DNA of 64,000 nt from Exiguobacterium chiriqhucha RW-2 (GTDB lineage Bacteria; Bacillota; Bacilli; Exiguobacteriales; Exiguobacteriaceae). The stretch is from the NCBI RefSeq assembly GCF_000416965.1, contig NZ_ATCL01000020.1:682001-746000 (forward strand), in the 5' to 3' direction. Below the pieces are notes generated by a model, which was not told where the DNA came from, did no database searches, and saw only the letters and a program-made list of their open reading frames with translations. The stretch's first letter is position 1, and each line of letters opens with the position of its first letter. Shown here one piece after another: positions 1 through 8,637 of the stretch. Made by a program: the position numbers and the translations under genes.

Positions 1-558
1 TGCGCAGAAAGCCTTAACCTGTTCCTCTGTAACTGGAGATGTACCTTCATCTGAAATGACCTTCGTCTCGATTTTCCGGACGAGTCGAGGTCCGAACAGA
101 CGATAAAGTCCGCTCAGGAGCGGGACGGCCAGGCCGAACACGCCATATTCTCTCAACGGAACGCGTGGGAACGCCTTATGGCCTTGGTCGAGCAAGACGA
201 GCCGCTCCACTTGCTTGGGATAATGCGTGGCGAAAGCGAGACCGACCGCGCCGCCGAGCGAATGCGCCATAACGTGTACAGGTCCGAGTCGATGTGTGAC
301 GACGTAGTCGTTGACCCAATCCGCCAACTGTTTGGACGTCACAACTCGATTGATTCCTTCACTTCGCCCGAACCCTGGCAAATCCAGCAAATGCACCTCG
401 AAGTCGTCGCGTAGCGCCTCAGCGAGCGATCGGCCTTCTTCTCCGGTGAATCCTCCAGCCGGTAAAAATATAACGGGACACCCGTTTCCCATCACTTCAG
501 TATAATAATGACGCAATCGAATCCCACCTTCCAACTCCCAATATCTGTATCTTTTCAT
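1..558 (-). CDS. alpha/beta hydrolase, C-terminus cut by window edge
   Basis: An open frame runs leftwards from an ATG at 558 to the window edge without a stop, so the C-terminus is missing. The translation shows a typical alpha/beta hydrolase N-terminal half: a beta strand CPVIFLPAGGF that includes the oxyanion-hole region, LLDLPGFGRS, and the nucleophile elbow AHSLGGAVG near residue 100, with the catalytic Ser in H-S-L-G-G. The visible part matches lipase/esterase or MhpC-like hydrolases; the substrate cannot be told. An in-frame TAA lies seven codons upstream, so this ATG is the earliest possible start, although it has no strong Shine-Dalgarno sequence. The Asp and His of the triad would lie outside the window. 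Confidence 0.8.
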   Translation of the reverse strand, partial: MKRYRYWELEGGIRLRHYYTEVMGNGCPVIFLPAGGFTGEEGRSLAEALRDDFEVHLLDLPGFGRSEGINRVVTSKQLADWVNDYVVTHRLGPVHVMAHSLGGAVGLAFATHYPKQVERLVLLDQGHKAFPRVPLREYGVFGLAVPLLSGLYRLFGPRLVRKIETKVISDEGTSPVTEEQVKAFCA

Positions 559-710
559 TGTACGTGACTGACAACTTTAACAGAAGCAGATTCTTCCAAA
601 CAGAGATACGTTTTCCTCCAAATCCGGGTATAGACTAATGACACGTGAGTAAATTGCACTTGTCGTTTTCTCTGTCGTTCTTGAGTTGTCTCAACAAGGA
701 GGAATGCGGT

Positions 711-1469
711 GTGAAATTATCGGGTAGAACGGCAATTGTCACCGGGGCGGGGTCAGGCATGGGACGGGCCATCGCCAAACTGTTTGCCGAGGAAGGGGCA
801 CGCGTCGTCGCCGTCGACATGAACGGGGACTCTGTCGAGGCGGTCGCCTCAGAGATTAAAGCGAGCGGTGGGGAAGCCGTCGGCGTCGCCGGGAACGTCA
901 CGAAGCAAGAAGATATCGACAAGATGGTCGAGACGGCGACGAGCACGTTCGGCTCGCTCGACATCTTGGTCAACAATGCCGGCATCATGGACAACTTTTT
1001 GACCGTCGGCGAAGTGACCGACGAGGTATGGGACCGTGTCATCGCCGTCAATTTGACCGGACCGATGAAACTGGCCAGGGCCGCGATCACCATCATGGAC
1101 AAGCAAGAAACGGGAGGCGTCATCATCAATAACGCCTCGGTCGGTGGCTTGTTCGGGACACGCGGCGGTGCCTCGTACGTCGCCTCGAAGCACGCACTTA
1201 TCGGCTTGACGAAAAATATCGCCGCCACGTACGGTACGTTCAACAAGATTCGGGCCAACGCCATCGCACCGGGCGGGGTCAATACGAATATCGGCGCCAC
1301 CATCACCGCGCCGAGCGAGCTCGGGATGCGGGCCATTCAAGGGGCAGGGGAGGCACCGATGGGTGAACCGGAGCAGATCGCCAAGGTCGCGTTGTTCCTC
1401 GCCTCCGACGATTCGAGTTTCGTCAATGGTGACGTCTTGAAAGCAGACGGCGGTTGGACCGCCCGTTAA
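711..1469 (+). CDS. SDR family oxidoreductase
   Basis: Classical short-chain dehydrogenase/reductase of 252 residues, the usual family length. It carries the Rossmann motif TGAGSGMG near residue 11, D for adenine binding after VVAVDM, the NNAG motif near residue 90, and the catalytic Ser in NNASVGG followed by Y-V-A-S-K near residue 155. It should reduce or oxidise a carbonyl/alcohol with NAD(H) or NADP(H) in the cytosol; the substrate is unknown. The GTG start at 711 is chosen because AAGGAGG sits eight bases upstream, whereas the longer open frame from 645 has no ribosome site. It stands alone between the hydrolase and a terminator shared with the convergent AraC gene. Confidence 0.88.
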   Translation: MKLSGRTAIVTGAGSGMGRAIAKLFAEEGARVVAVDMNGDSVEAVASEIKASGGEAVGVAGNVTKQEDIDKMVETATSTFGSLDILVNNAGIMDNFLTVGEVTDEVWDRVIAVNLTGPMKLARAAITIMDKQETGGVIINNASVGGLFGTRGGASYVASKHALIGLTKNIAATYGTFNKIRANAIAPGGVNTNIGATITAPSELGMRAIQGAGEAPMGEPEQIAKVALFLASDDSSFVNGDVLKADGGWTAR

Positions 1470-1473
1470 CGAG

Positions 1474-1502
1474 AAAAGCCGACACGTGCGTGTCGGCTTT
1501 TG
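1474..1502. terminator. bidirectional terminator between SDR and AraC genes
   Basis: The stem AAAAGCCGACAC/GTGTCGGCTTTT has a four-base loop. A-runs and T-runs flank it on both sides, so it can end transcription from both convergent genes. Confidence 0.85.
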
Positions 1503-2300
1503 TTATGTCTTCTGCTTGCGAAACGCGAGCGGCGTTCGGTTATGTACTTTCTTAAACGTCTGCACGAAATGGCTCACGCTCGTAAAGCCAAGCCGGTTCG
1601 CTACTTCAGCGACCGGACTGTCCGTCTCACATAACAGACGTGCGGCCCGCTGCATCCGGACGTCTTGGACATAGGCGAGCGGCGATGTGTCCCCCCATTT
1701 TGAAAAGTAACGGCAACATTCCGCCCGGCTCAGTCCACCGGCAGCGGCGATGTCTTCGAGCGACAGCTTCATCGTGTCATGGTCGTGTATATAGGAAATC
1801 ATGCGTTGCATGCGCTCCTGTCCATGCCGCCTCGTCACGGGCGGCCGTTGAATCCAATAGCGCCAGACGACGACAAGCTGCAGTGTCGCATCGAGCAACG
1901 CGAAAGCCGAGTCTTTCTTTAAACTCCTGATTACTTTATGAAGCGTCTCGAGGATGGCTTTGTCACCCGGTTCAGCCGGATGCAGCATGTGATGGCCAAT
2001 CTTCTCGATGAACGGTGTGACGTATTGCTCCGCGAGCGGCGGTGCCACCAAGTCGAACGGGTCGACATGAAGCATCTTCATGTGAAACGAGTCATCTGTC
2101 CGTTCGACTTTTGTGACCTGTCCGCGGTCGAGCATCAATGCCATTCCGGCCCGAAGCCTTGAACGGGTACCGTTGATCCGGACCTCGACTTGACCTTGGG
2201 TGACCAGCCAGATTTGAAACTGTTCATTAGTCGTGAATCCGATCTCCATCGTCCGTTCGGTCCACGACTGGACATCAATCATGTCTGCTTCGACTTTCAT
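1503..2300 (-). CDS. AraC family transcriptional regulator
   Basis: 265 residues. The N-terminal 150 residues form a cupin-like sensor region (FQIWLVTQGQVEVRINGTRSRL followed by acidic and hydrophobic strands). The C-terminal 100 residues carry the double helix-turn-helix of the AraC/XylS family: LSLEDIAAAGGLSRAECCRYF for the first HTH and VAEVANRLGFTSVSHFVQTFKK for the second, ending in the usual P-L-A-F-R. The ATG at 2300 is preceded by GAGGTGAAGGG. The gene converges on the SDR gene and shares its terminator. The effector and targets are unknown; regulators of this kind often respond to sugars or other small molecules. Confidence 0.88.
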   Translation of the reverse strand: MKVEADMIDVQSWTERTMEIGFTTNEQFQIWLVTQGQVEVRINGTRSRLRAGMALMLDRGQVTKVERTDDSFHMKMLHVDPFDLVAPPLAEQYVTPFIEKIGHHMLHPAEPGDKAILETLHKVIRSLKKDSAFALLDATLQLVVVWRYWIQRPPVTRRHGQERMQRMISYIHDHDTMKLSLEDIAAAGGLSRAECCRYFSKWGDTSPLAYVQDVRMQRAARLLCETDSPVAEVANRLGFTSVSHFVQTFKKVHNRTPLAFRKQKT

Positions 2301-2440
2301 CCCTTCACCTCAACAATCAAACATTTATTTCAGTTTCACACCGGGTGGAGACTTCGTTTTCTCGTTATCAAGCGTCAATCCAGACATTTCGACCACATCT
2401 CCGTTGGACAGTGCGAACAAGTTTCTTCTATATAATGGCG

Positions 2441-2701
2441 TCAGAAGATGAACCAGCCCGTGATACCGGCGTGCACCAAGATGGCAATCGGGACACCGAT
2501 CCGAAACATCGGCTTCAACGTCTTATGACGGAAGAGGCGCATCGCGAGATAGGCGCCGAATGCCCCACCGATCCAGACAAGAATGAGCAGCGTTCGTTCT
2601 GAAATTCGCCATTCCCCTGATTTCGCACGGCGTTTATCGAGGAAAAATGACATAAACGCTAGTAAATTAGTCACAATGTAATATAGCAGTAATAGTTCCA
2701 A
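2441..2701 (-). CDS. DUF1294 family small membrane protein
   Basis: An 86-residue protein with an N-terminal hydrophobic helix, the basic segment FLDKRRAKSGEWRISE, a second helix WIGGAFGAYLAMRLFRHKT, and a third at the C-terminus. The pattern D-K-x3-K-x4-R-I-x-E followed by GGx-GA-x9-RHKT-x-K is that of DUF1294 proteins, which are inner-membrane proteins of unknown role. The start is TTG at 2701, with AAAGGAGG nine bases upstream on the minus strand; no better ATG exists. The gene is single and divergent from the LysM gene to its right. Confidence 0.8.
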   Translation of the reverse strand: MELLLLYYIVTNLLAFMSFFLDKRRAKSGEWRISERTLLILVWIGGAFGAYLAMRLFRHKTLKPMFRIGVPIAILVHAGITGWFIF

Positions 2702-2811
2702 AGACTAAAACCTCCTTTCTCTTCTCCTTAGTATAGACGAAAATGGCTCAACAAAGCCATTTGTATTTGGATTGTAAAAAATCAGATTCCTCTCATCTCG
2801 CTGAAAGCTTC

Positions 2812-2874
2812 TGTAACTGAACTGATATCACTCTCATATCAGGCTGTAACGGCAGTGAAATATACAGGTGTTAC
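2812..2874 (+). promoter_or_regulatory. repeated TGTWAC half-sites upstream of the LysM/3D gene (candidate WalR region)
   Basis: TGTAAC occurs at 2812-2817 and again at 2845-2850, 33 bp later. TGTTAC lies at 2869-2874. The 2845 copy is followed after five bases by TGAAAT, one mismatch from the WalR-type direct repeat TGTWAH-N5-TGTWAH known from Bacillus cell-wall hydrolase genes; the 2812 copy is followed after five bases by TGATAT. The location, 35-100 bp before the start of a secreted LysM protein, suits such a site. Inference from motif only. Confidence 0.4.
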
Positions 2875-2909
2875 AGTAAGGGGGCGTTAGAAAAGGGAGG
2901 AATATTCTT

Positions 2910-3692
2910 ATGAAAAAACCACTATTGACACTAACGGCACTCGCTGGCCTTAGTTTAGGAGTCGCTGCTCCAGCTTCGGCAGCATCAACACACACAGTTC
3001 AGTCTGGGGATACACTTTACCGTATCGCCGTGAACAACAACGTATCTGTAAATGATATCAAACAAGCGAACGGCTTAAACTCTAATATGATTTATCCAAA
3101 CCAAGTATTGAAGCTTGCGAAGTCAGAAGCTAAAGCTTCAAGCGCTTCAAAAACGTATACAGTTAAAGCAGGCGACACGTTGTATCGCATCGCGACAAAC
3201 AACGGCGTATCTGTCAACCAATTGATGACATGGAACGGTCTTAAATCAGATCTTATTTTCCCTGGTCAACAATTCTCTGTAAAAGGTGCCAACGCAGCAT
3301 CGGTTGCAAACAGTGCACCAGCCGCTAAACCAAAAGCATCAACATCTGCACCAGTGACGAAACAGTCTACGTCTACAACGCAAACCCAAGCTCCGGCTTC
3401 AGGTAAGACGATGACTGTGGAAGCAACGGCTTACACGCCATACTGTGCAGGATGCTCAGGAATCACGGCAACAGGAATCGACGTCCGCTCGAACCCGAAC
3501 CAAAAAGTCATCGCGGTTGACCCTTCAGTCATCCCACTCGGCTCTAAAGTATGGGTTGAAGGCTACGGCGAAGCAATCGCTGGAGATACTGGCGGCGCCA
3601 TCAAAGGTAACAAAATCGATATCTTGATGCCGACACAAGAGCAAGCGCTCAACTTCGGTCGTAAATCAATCACAATCAAAGTCTTAAACTAA
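2910..3692 (+). CDS. secreted protein with two LysM domains and a 3D domain
   Basis: 260 residues. A signal peptide (MKKPLLTLTALAGLSLGVAAPASAA) is followed by LysM 1 at about 28-70 (HTVQSGDTLYRIA), LysM 2 at about 82-125 (YTVKAGDTLYRIA), a Ser/Thr/Pro/Ala-rich linker, and a C-terminal 3D domain from about residue 168 (TVEATAYTPY, VIAVDPSVIPLG, GDTGGAIKG, IDIL) with the conserved aspartates. The architecture is that of YocH-like peptidoglycan hydrolases, probably lytic transglycosylase-like enzymes acting in the wall. GGGAGG lies seven bases before the ATG. Two Cys close together in the 3D domain (PYCAGCSG) are present. Flanked by candidate WalR half-sites and a strong terminator, so it is monocistronic. 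Confidence 0.9.
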   Translation: MKKPLLTLTALAGLSLGVAAPASAASTHTVQSGDTLYRIAVNNNVSVNDIKQANGLNSNMIYPNQVLKLAKSEAKASSASKTYTVKAGDTLYRIATNNGVSVNQLMTWNGLKSDLIFPGQQFSVKGANAASVANSAPAAKPKASTSAPVTKQSTSTTQTQAPASGKTMTVEATAYTPYCAGCSGITATGIDVRSNPNQKVIAVDPSVIPLGSKVWVEGYGEAIAGDTGGAIKGNKIDILMPTQEQALNFGRKSITIKVLN

Positions 3693-3703
3693 TCGATTTA
3701 CCC

Positions 3704-3732
3704 AAAAAACACCGCAGGCGCGGTGTTTTTTT
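3704..3732 (+). terminator. terminator after LysM/3D gene
   Basis: The stem AAAAAACACCGC/GCGGTGTTTTTT with loop AGGC ends in a T-run immediately after the stop codon. Confidence 0.9.
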
Positions 3733-3813
3733 GTGTTGTAGACGCGGTATCTGTAAACGAGCATTTCGTTTTGCCCATCATCGGGTAAACTAGAGGATAA
3801 AGGAGGCGTCGAG

Positions 3814-5280
3814 ATGGTCCCAACTGAAATCATCATCAGTATTCTTGGTATCGTACTGATTGTCCTGAACGTAACGTTCGCCGTCACCATCATCTTCTTC
3901 GAGCGGCGTGACATTGGTTCGACCTGGGCTTGGTTGCTCGTGCTGTTTTTCATCCCACTGCTCGGTTTCTTCATCTACATCTTCTTCGGACGGTTAATCA
4001 AATCGAACAACTTTTATCAGGTCGACGAGGAGCGTCGTCACGAGTACGCCAAACACGTCGACGACCAATTGACCGAGCTTGATGCGCATGAAGGGCTTTT
4101 CGCCCATGACCCGCTCTTGTCAAAATATCGAAGGCTCGCCCGCTTGAACTTATCCTCCACAAATGCGCTCGTGACGTATCATAATGCGATTCAGGTCATC
4201 CATGATGGCGAGCAGAAGTTCGAAGCATTATTCCATGACATCGAGATGGCGACGCAGGAAATCAACATCCAGTACTATATCATTCAAAATGACTCGCTCG
4301 GCCAAGCGCTCATCGAGGCACTCACGCGCCGGGCCAAGGAAGGCGTCAAAGTACGTCTGCTCTATGACGCCGTCGGCTCACGGGGATTGCGACGCTCCCA
4401 TTTCAAACAGCTCCTCGTGCACGGCGGCGAGGTGAAGTCGTTCTTCCCGTCACGCCTCGGTATCAACTTCCGCGTCAACAACCGGAATCACCGAAAGCTA
4501 TGTATCATCGATGGGGAGATCGGCTATATCGGCGGTTTCAACGTCGGGAATGAATACCTCGGGACGAATCGTCAGTTCGGCTATTGGCGCGATGTGCATC
4601 TGCGGATGAGAGGGGAGGCGGTTCGTGAATTGCTCGAGCGTTTCCTCCTCGATTGGAACCGTGCCGTACCGACGAAACATCGGGCCGAGAAAGAAGACTT
4701 CCTTTGGCCGACTTCTCTACTCGAGACGTCCCGGTCACCGGTACAAATCGTCACATCTGGCCCGAACTCGTCGACCGAGCACTTGAAAAATATGCTCGTC
4801 AAGATGATCACCGAGGCGAAAGAGACGATTTACATCCAGACCCCATATTTCATCCCTGACGCTAGCTTCCTTGACGCCTGCCGTAACGCGCTCATGTCTG
4901 GGACGAAGATCCGCCTGATGATTCCGAACAAGCCGGATCACATGTTTGTTTACTGGGCGACGTATACGAATGCGGCCGAGCTCGTCCGCTACGGTGCCGA
5001 AGTATATACGTATGAAGGTGGGTTCCTCCATGCGAAGACGCTCGTCATCGATGGCGAGGTCGCCTCGATCGGAACGACGAACATCGACGCGCGCAGTTTC
5101 CGTCTCAATTTCGAGATCTCAGCGCTCGTCTATGACGAAGTCGTTGCCCAGTCTGTCATCGATGCATTCAATCGAGACCTCGCATGTGCCGACAGGTTAA
5201 CGATTGAGCGTTATGAGACACGAACGAAATGGATCCGTTTCAAAGAGAGCGTGTCACGTTTGCTCAGCCCAATCCTTTAA
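3814..5280 (+). CDS. cls: cardiolipin synthase
   Basis: 488 residues, the normal length for bacterial ClsA-type enzymes, which condense two phosphatidylglycerols to cardiolipin and glycerol at the membrane. Two N-terminal membrane helices (residues 5-30 and 37-58) precede two phospholipase D motifs: N-H-R-K-L-x2-I-D near residue 225 and H-A-K-T-L-V-I-D-G near residue 405, each followed by the G-G-F-N or G-T-T-N-I-D signature. AAGGAGG lies seven bases before the ATG at 3814. Monocistronic between two terminators. Genomes of this group often have more than one cls, so the exact paralogue is not assigned. Confidence 0.93.
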   Translation: MVPTEIIISILGIVLIVLNVTFAVTIIFFERRDIGSTWAWLLVLFFIPLLGFFIYIFFGRLIKSNNFYQVDEERRHEYAKHVDDQLTELDAHEGLFAHDPLLSKYRRLARLNLSSTNALVTYHNAIQVIHDGEQKFEALFHDIEMATQEINIQYYIIQNDSLGQALIEALTRRAKEGVKVRLLYDAVGSRGLRRSHFKQLLVHGGEVKSFFPSRLGINFRVNNRNHRKLCIIDGEIGYIGGFNVGNEYLGTNRQFGYWRDVHLRMRGEAVRELLERFLLDWNRAVPTKHRAEKEDFLWPTSLLETSRSPVQIVTSGPNSSTEHLKNMLVKMITEAKETIYIQTPYFIPDASFLDACRNALMSGTKIRLMIPNKPDHMFVYWATYTNAAELVRYGAEVYTYEGGFLHAKTLVIDGEVASIGTTNIDARSFRLNFEISALVYDEVVAQSVIDAFNRDLACADRLTIERYETRTKWIRFKESVSRLLSPIL

Positions 5281-5338
5281 AAAAGACCAGTCAGACCGTC
5301 CGGGAGTGCCCGGCGAACTGACTGGTCTCTTATTTTTT
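5281..5338. terminator. bidirectional terminator after cls
   Basis: GACCAGTCAG pairs with CTGACTGGTC and an inner CCGGG/CCCGG stem stacks on it. A-run on the left and T-run on the right serve both the cls gene and the converging membrane-protein operon. Confidence 0.85.
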
Positions 5339-6307
5339 GAGCGTCTGGGTGACATGTCGTTCGAACGCCTCGACAATGGGTACCGGGGCTTCTTTCTCCC
5401 CGTACTCGGCGGCCTCGAGCCAGACGGCGAAGCGACTCCCTTCGCTGAATCCGATGCGGTCGAACCATTCCATGACCGTCTCCTCACGATGACGAGGATG
5501 GGCCTGTTCGAGCCGGCGCCCGGCATCGAGCAAACGGACGTGACGTGGGGCCCGTGTGACGCGACGGACGGCATCCGCCGCTTGATGGCGCTGTTTCGGT
5601 ACCGTCACAGCCTCTTGTATCTCTTTACGGCGTTGCAAGTAGATGAACAAGGCGACCAACCCGACCAGAAGGACGAGAAACGCCAGAATCAAGAACAGTG
5701 ATTGATTCGTTGCCGATTCGAGCAACGTCTCATTCGAAATCGTCTCGGCATCGATGTTCGGATTGTCAGGAACGAGAATCCGGTTGACGCGGTCGGTCGG
5801 ATCCAAGTTGAACCCATCGAACCAACCCCCGATCCACACGAAGATGGGACGAATCCAGGCGACGAGGTTACCGAACAATAACTCTTTGATCGTCCGGATG
5901 ATGACGGCCAGTCCGAGACCGACGGCGAGGGCGACGACGAGCGTCGACAGCATCCGTTTATAGTCACGGCGATAATATAGGCTCCGCTGCCAAAACAAGA
6001 ACAAGAACGGGAAGACGATCATCGCGAGCGGCTGCGACGCCGGCGGGGACAACCAATCGACGATCAGGAAGAGCACGCTGGCGATCGCGTAACGGTCCGT
6101 CCAGTCGAGCGTCCGGATAAAGGCATGGACGTACGTGAACAAGAGCAACGTCACGCTCATCTCATAGGAAAACCAAAGGGCGGCGATGCTGAGGGCCGTC
6201 TGAACACCGAGTTGCCAGTTGCGCGGCAATCGGAGCGTCAAGAGAAAGACGAGTGGAAACGCGTGACCGACATAGAAAGCGGCAAATACCCACCAAAGTA
6301 GTCTCAT
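5330..6307 (-). CDS. multi-pass membrane protein of a MoxR/DUF58 operon, possibly DUF4129-like
   Basis: 325 residues. The N-terminal 125 residues hold about four to five hydrophobic helices; another helix lies near 130-155, and a single helix near 205-225 (LFLILAFLVLLVGLVALFIYL) leads into a basic cytosolic tail ending in an acidic/aromatic segment. Position as third gene after moxR and a DUF58 gene matches yeaC-yeaD-yebA of Bacillus, where the third gene encodes a transmembrane transglutaminase with a C-terminal DUF4129. Here there is no transglutaminase core: no Cys is visible anywhere. It may be a cut-down partner. The ATG overlaps the DUF58 stop by four bases, so translation is coupled. 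Confidence 0.6.
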   Translation of the reverse strand: MRLLWWVFAAFYVGHAFPLVFLLTLRLPRNWQLGVQTALSIAALWFSYEMSVTLLLFTYVHAFIRTLDWTDRYAIASVLFLIVDWLSPPASQPLAMIVFPFLFLFWQRSLYYRRDYKRMLSTLVVALAVGLGLAVIIRTIKELLFGNLVAWIRPIFVWIGGWFDGFNLDPTDRVNRILVPDNPNIDAETISNETLLESATNQSLFLILAFLVLLVGLVALFIYLQRRKEIQEAVTVPKQRHQAADAVRRVTRAPRHVRLLDAGRRLEQAHPRHREETVMEWFDRIGFSEGSRFAVWLEAAEYGEKEAPVPIVEAFERHVTQTLKK

Positions 6308-7332
6308 CGGCCGTCACCTCCGAGCCGTAGAATCGATTGGCTGCCGCCGTATTTGGCGACTTTCCGTTCGAACAGCGACCGGGCGAGCGGGAAATCACGC
6401 TCCGATAGACAGGCGAGCGTCGTCATGACCTTGCGGAAATGCGTCTCACCGCTCCCCGGTGCGAGGTCATAGGTGATCCCTTCCTTCGTCAATGTCGGCA
6501 CAATCAGCCCATAGCTCGCGTTCTCTTTCTCGAAGTCGCGGCATAGCGCCGCAGCCTGCGAAATCAACCGCTCCATCTGATGGGTGAGGGCGCGTCCGTC
6601 TTTCGTCAGCAAGTCGAGCACGACGACATATTCGTTCGCTTGGACGGGTTGCTCGGTCCGGGCGAGCAGTTCCCCCGTTTTCGCATAGGCCGACCAATAC
6701 AGTTGTCGCATCGGCTGGCCGTGATACGGCGCCACTGACTGGAACGTCTCCGGGTCACGGTAGGCGCTATGACGGACCATCTCCTCCCCAGGTAACGTCG
6801 GAGGGCGCTTCGGAATCGGATAAGGCAGGAATTCAGGGAAGACATAGCCGATGCGGTCGAGCGGGTCTTCCTTATAGAGCGAGAACATACGGAGCGGGTC
6901 ACGAATCTCCATACCGATCGCCTCCATGCGGATCGGTCCGCGTCGAATCGCCTTGAGCGGGAGCGTATAGGCGACGGCCGCCTCGCGTCCGACATAGTTC
7001 TCTTGGCGCCAGAAGGCGTGTTCCTCCGACTCGACGGTAGGATGGAGATATCCTGACAGACGGACGACACCGAGCGGGACAGGCGCCGTTGAAACCAATT
7101 TGATTGTATACGTCTCTTCATCGTTCGGGAACAGCTTCAGCTCGTCGGTCACTTCGACATGTACGTATTCAGCGAGCCGGAACAACAACTCCGGCATGAT
7201 GAGCGCATACAGGCTGAAACCGATAATCACACTCGCGAGGAAGACGTTGCCGTATAGGGCGGTGAACACCCCGACGACGAACAAGAGCCACATATACCCG
7301 GACTCGAGGTAGCGAGGGCTGACGAGTTGCAT
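6304..7332 (-). CDS. DUF58 domain-containing protein
   Basis: 342 residues with two adjacent N-terminal membrane helices (about residues 12-45), a beta-rich extracytoplasmic or linker region, and a C-terminal DUF58 domain containing RDPLRMFSLYKED and the conserved S-A-Y-R-D-P-E-T-F-x10-P-M-R-x-L-Y-W motif near residue 200, followed by a von Willebrand A-like fold with VVLDLLTKDGR. DUF58 proteins are the regular partners of MoxR AAA+ ATPases and are thought to act in assembly of envelope or metal-containing complexes. It lies between moxR (one base away) and the membrane-protein gene (four-base overlap). Confidence 0.85.
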   Translation of the reverse strand: MQLVSPRYLESGYMWLLFVVGVFTALYGNVFLASVIIGFSLYALIMPELLFRLAEYVHVEVTDELKLFPNDEETYTIKLVSTAPVPLGVVRLSGYLHPTVESEEHAFWRQENYVGREAAVAYTLPLKAIRRGPIRMEAIGMEIRDPLRMFSLYKEDPLDRIGYVFPEFLPYPIPKRPPTLPGEEMVRHSAYRDPETFQSVAPYHGQPMRQLYWSAYAKTGELLARTEQPVQANEYVVVLDLLTKDGRALTHQMERLISQAAALCRDFEKENASYGLIVPTLTKEGITYDLAPGSGETHFRKVMTTLACLSERDFPLARSLFERKVAKYGGSQSILRLGGDGR

Positions 7333-7333
7333 A

Positions 7334-8242
7334 TCACACCTCTGACGGGACCGGGATGGTCTCCAAAACGGACTTGATCAATTTAGACGGCTTCGTCTTG
7401 AGCGACGCCTCGACCGTCAAGACGATGCGGTGTCCGAGAATCGGCAAGGCGAGCGCGCGGATGTCTTCCGGTGATACGTAATCCCGTCCGTCCATATAGG
7501 CATGCGCCCGAGCCGCCATCGTGTAGGCGAGCGTCGCCCGCGGGCTCGGTCCGACCTCGATATCCCGGTGATGACGGAGCGCCTCGACGAAATCGAGGAG
7601 ATAGTCCTCCATCGCCTCGTGGAACAAGACATCACGGACGGCTTGCTGCATCTCGGCAAGTTCGGTCTGTTGCAACGTGAACGGGGTCGCACTCAAATGC
7701 TCGTTCCGTAGCAACCGGCGTTCCGACTCCCGAGACAACGGAGCGAGCGACAGTTTGAACAAGAAGCGGTCGAGTTGAGCCTGCGGCAACGGGAACGTCC
7801 CTTGCCCATCGAACGGATTTTGCGTCGCGATGACGAAGAACGGGTCCGGTAGACGAAGCGACACCTCACCGAGCGTCACTTGTCGCTCCTGCATCGCCTC
7901 CAGCAGTGCCGACTGTGTCCTAGGTGTCGTCCGGTTAATCTCATCGACGAGCAAGATTGACGTGAAAATCGGTCCAGTCCGGCGTTCGAACGTGCCCGTC
8001 GTCGGATTGAACAGCTCCATCCCTAAAATGTCACTCGGTAGCGTGTCCGGTGTACATTGCACGCGTTGGAACGCGGCTGAGACCGATGTGGCCAGGCTTC
8101 GTGCAAGCGTCGTCTTGCCAGTACCAGGCCGGTCCTCGAGCAGAACGTGGCCCCCGGAGAGGAGAGCGATCGTCGACAGCTTAATCGCCTTCGACTGCCC
8201 GATCACTTGATCGTTTAAATGTGTCGTCCATTGTTGCACCAT
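7334..8242 (-). CDS. MoxR-type AAA+ ATPase
   Basis: About 302 residues from the ATG at 8242. Walker A is DRPGTGKTTLA near residue 40, Walker B is ILLVDEINR near 100, followed by the MoxR hallmark T-P-R-T-Q-S-A-L-L-E-A-M-Q-E-R-Q-V-T, sensor 1 ATQNPFDGQGT, and a C-terminal lid with the sensor 2 P-S-P-R-A-T-L. MoxR ATPases are chaperone-like remodelling enzymes. The longer open frame to 8293 lacks a ribosome site; the chosen ATG has GGGGGA upstream, and a GTG directly after it is an alternative. First gene of the three-gene operon running to 5330. Confidence 0.9.
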   Translation of the reverse strand: MVQQWTTHLNDQVIGQSKAIKLSTIALLSGGHVLLEDRPGTGKTTLARSLATSVSAAFQRVQCTPDTLPSDILGMELFNPTTGTFERRTGPIFTSILLVDEINRTTPRTQSALLEAMQERQVTLGEVSLRLPDPFFVIATQNPFDGQGTFPLPQAQLDRFLFKLSLAPLSRESERRLLRNEHLSATPFTLQQTELAEMQQAVRDVLFHEAMEDYLLDFVEALRHHRDIEVGPSPRATLAYTMAARAHAYMDGRDYVSPEDIRALALPILGHRIVLTVEASLKTKPSKLIKSVLETIPVPSEV

Positions 8243-8352
8243 AATGTAAGTCCCCCGTCTATTTTCTGAATATTTATAAAAATCATAGCACACTCGCGGA
8301 CCGAGATGGAACGCTAAAGAACGGTGTTGCTAAATATGTAGGTCGATCATGG

Positions 8353-8526
8353 TCAATCCGAAGAAGACGTTTTCGCTTTCTTACGGCTCGGGAACTCGAT
8401 GATCAAGTAATACAAGACAATCATGCTTGTGAAAGGTTGCAGGACGCTGACCCATGTTGGCCCGTCGAACAAAATATACGTAAGTGTGATGAGAACGGAT
8501 GATCCGAATAATAATTTTGAGAACAT
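8353..8526 (-). CDS. small two-helix membrane protein, unknown
   Basis: 57 residues from the ATG at 8526, which has AAAGGAGAG about nine bases upstream; the longer frame to 8553 has no ribosome site. Two hydrophobic stretches (LLFGSSVLITLTYILF and VLQPFTSMIVLYYLIIEF) and a basic/serine tail RKKAKTSSSD suggest a small integral membrane protein. I recognise no family. It lies alone between the moxR operon and the amino-acid importer. Confidence 0.6.
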   Translation of the reverse strand: MFSKLLFGSSVLITLTYILFDGPTWVSVLQPFTSMIVLYYLIIEFPSRKKAKTSSSD

Positions 8527-8601
8527 AGGCGACGTCTCTCCTTTGAATCGCAATATGGAATAGGTTGACTATACCATGTCACTTTCGCAATAACCGCCCG
8601 A

Positions 8602-8637
8602 CAAAAAAACTGACCTGCCTGTATGAGGCAAGTCAGT
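8602..8637 (-). terminator. terminator after amino-acid importer operon
   Basis: Read on the minus strand, CTGACTTGCCT pairs with AGGCAGGTCAG (one mismatch) and is followed by seven T. It touches the stop codon of the permease gene. Confidence 0.8.

Noticed and set aside
849-1340. 163-codon minus-strand frame inside the SDR gene
   Set aside because: Lies wholly antisense to a gene with full SDR motifs, has no ribosome site and an Arg/Asp-rich shadow composition.
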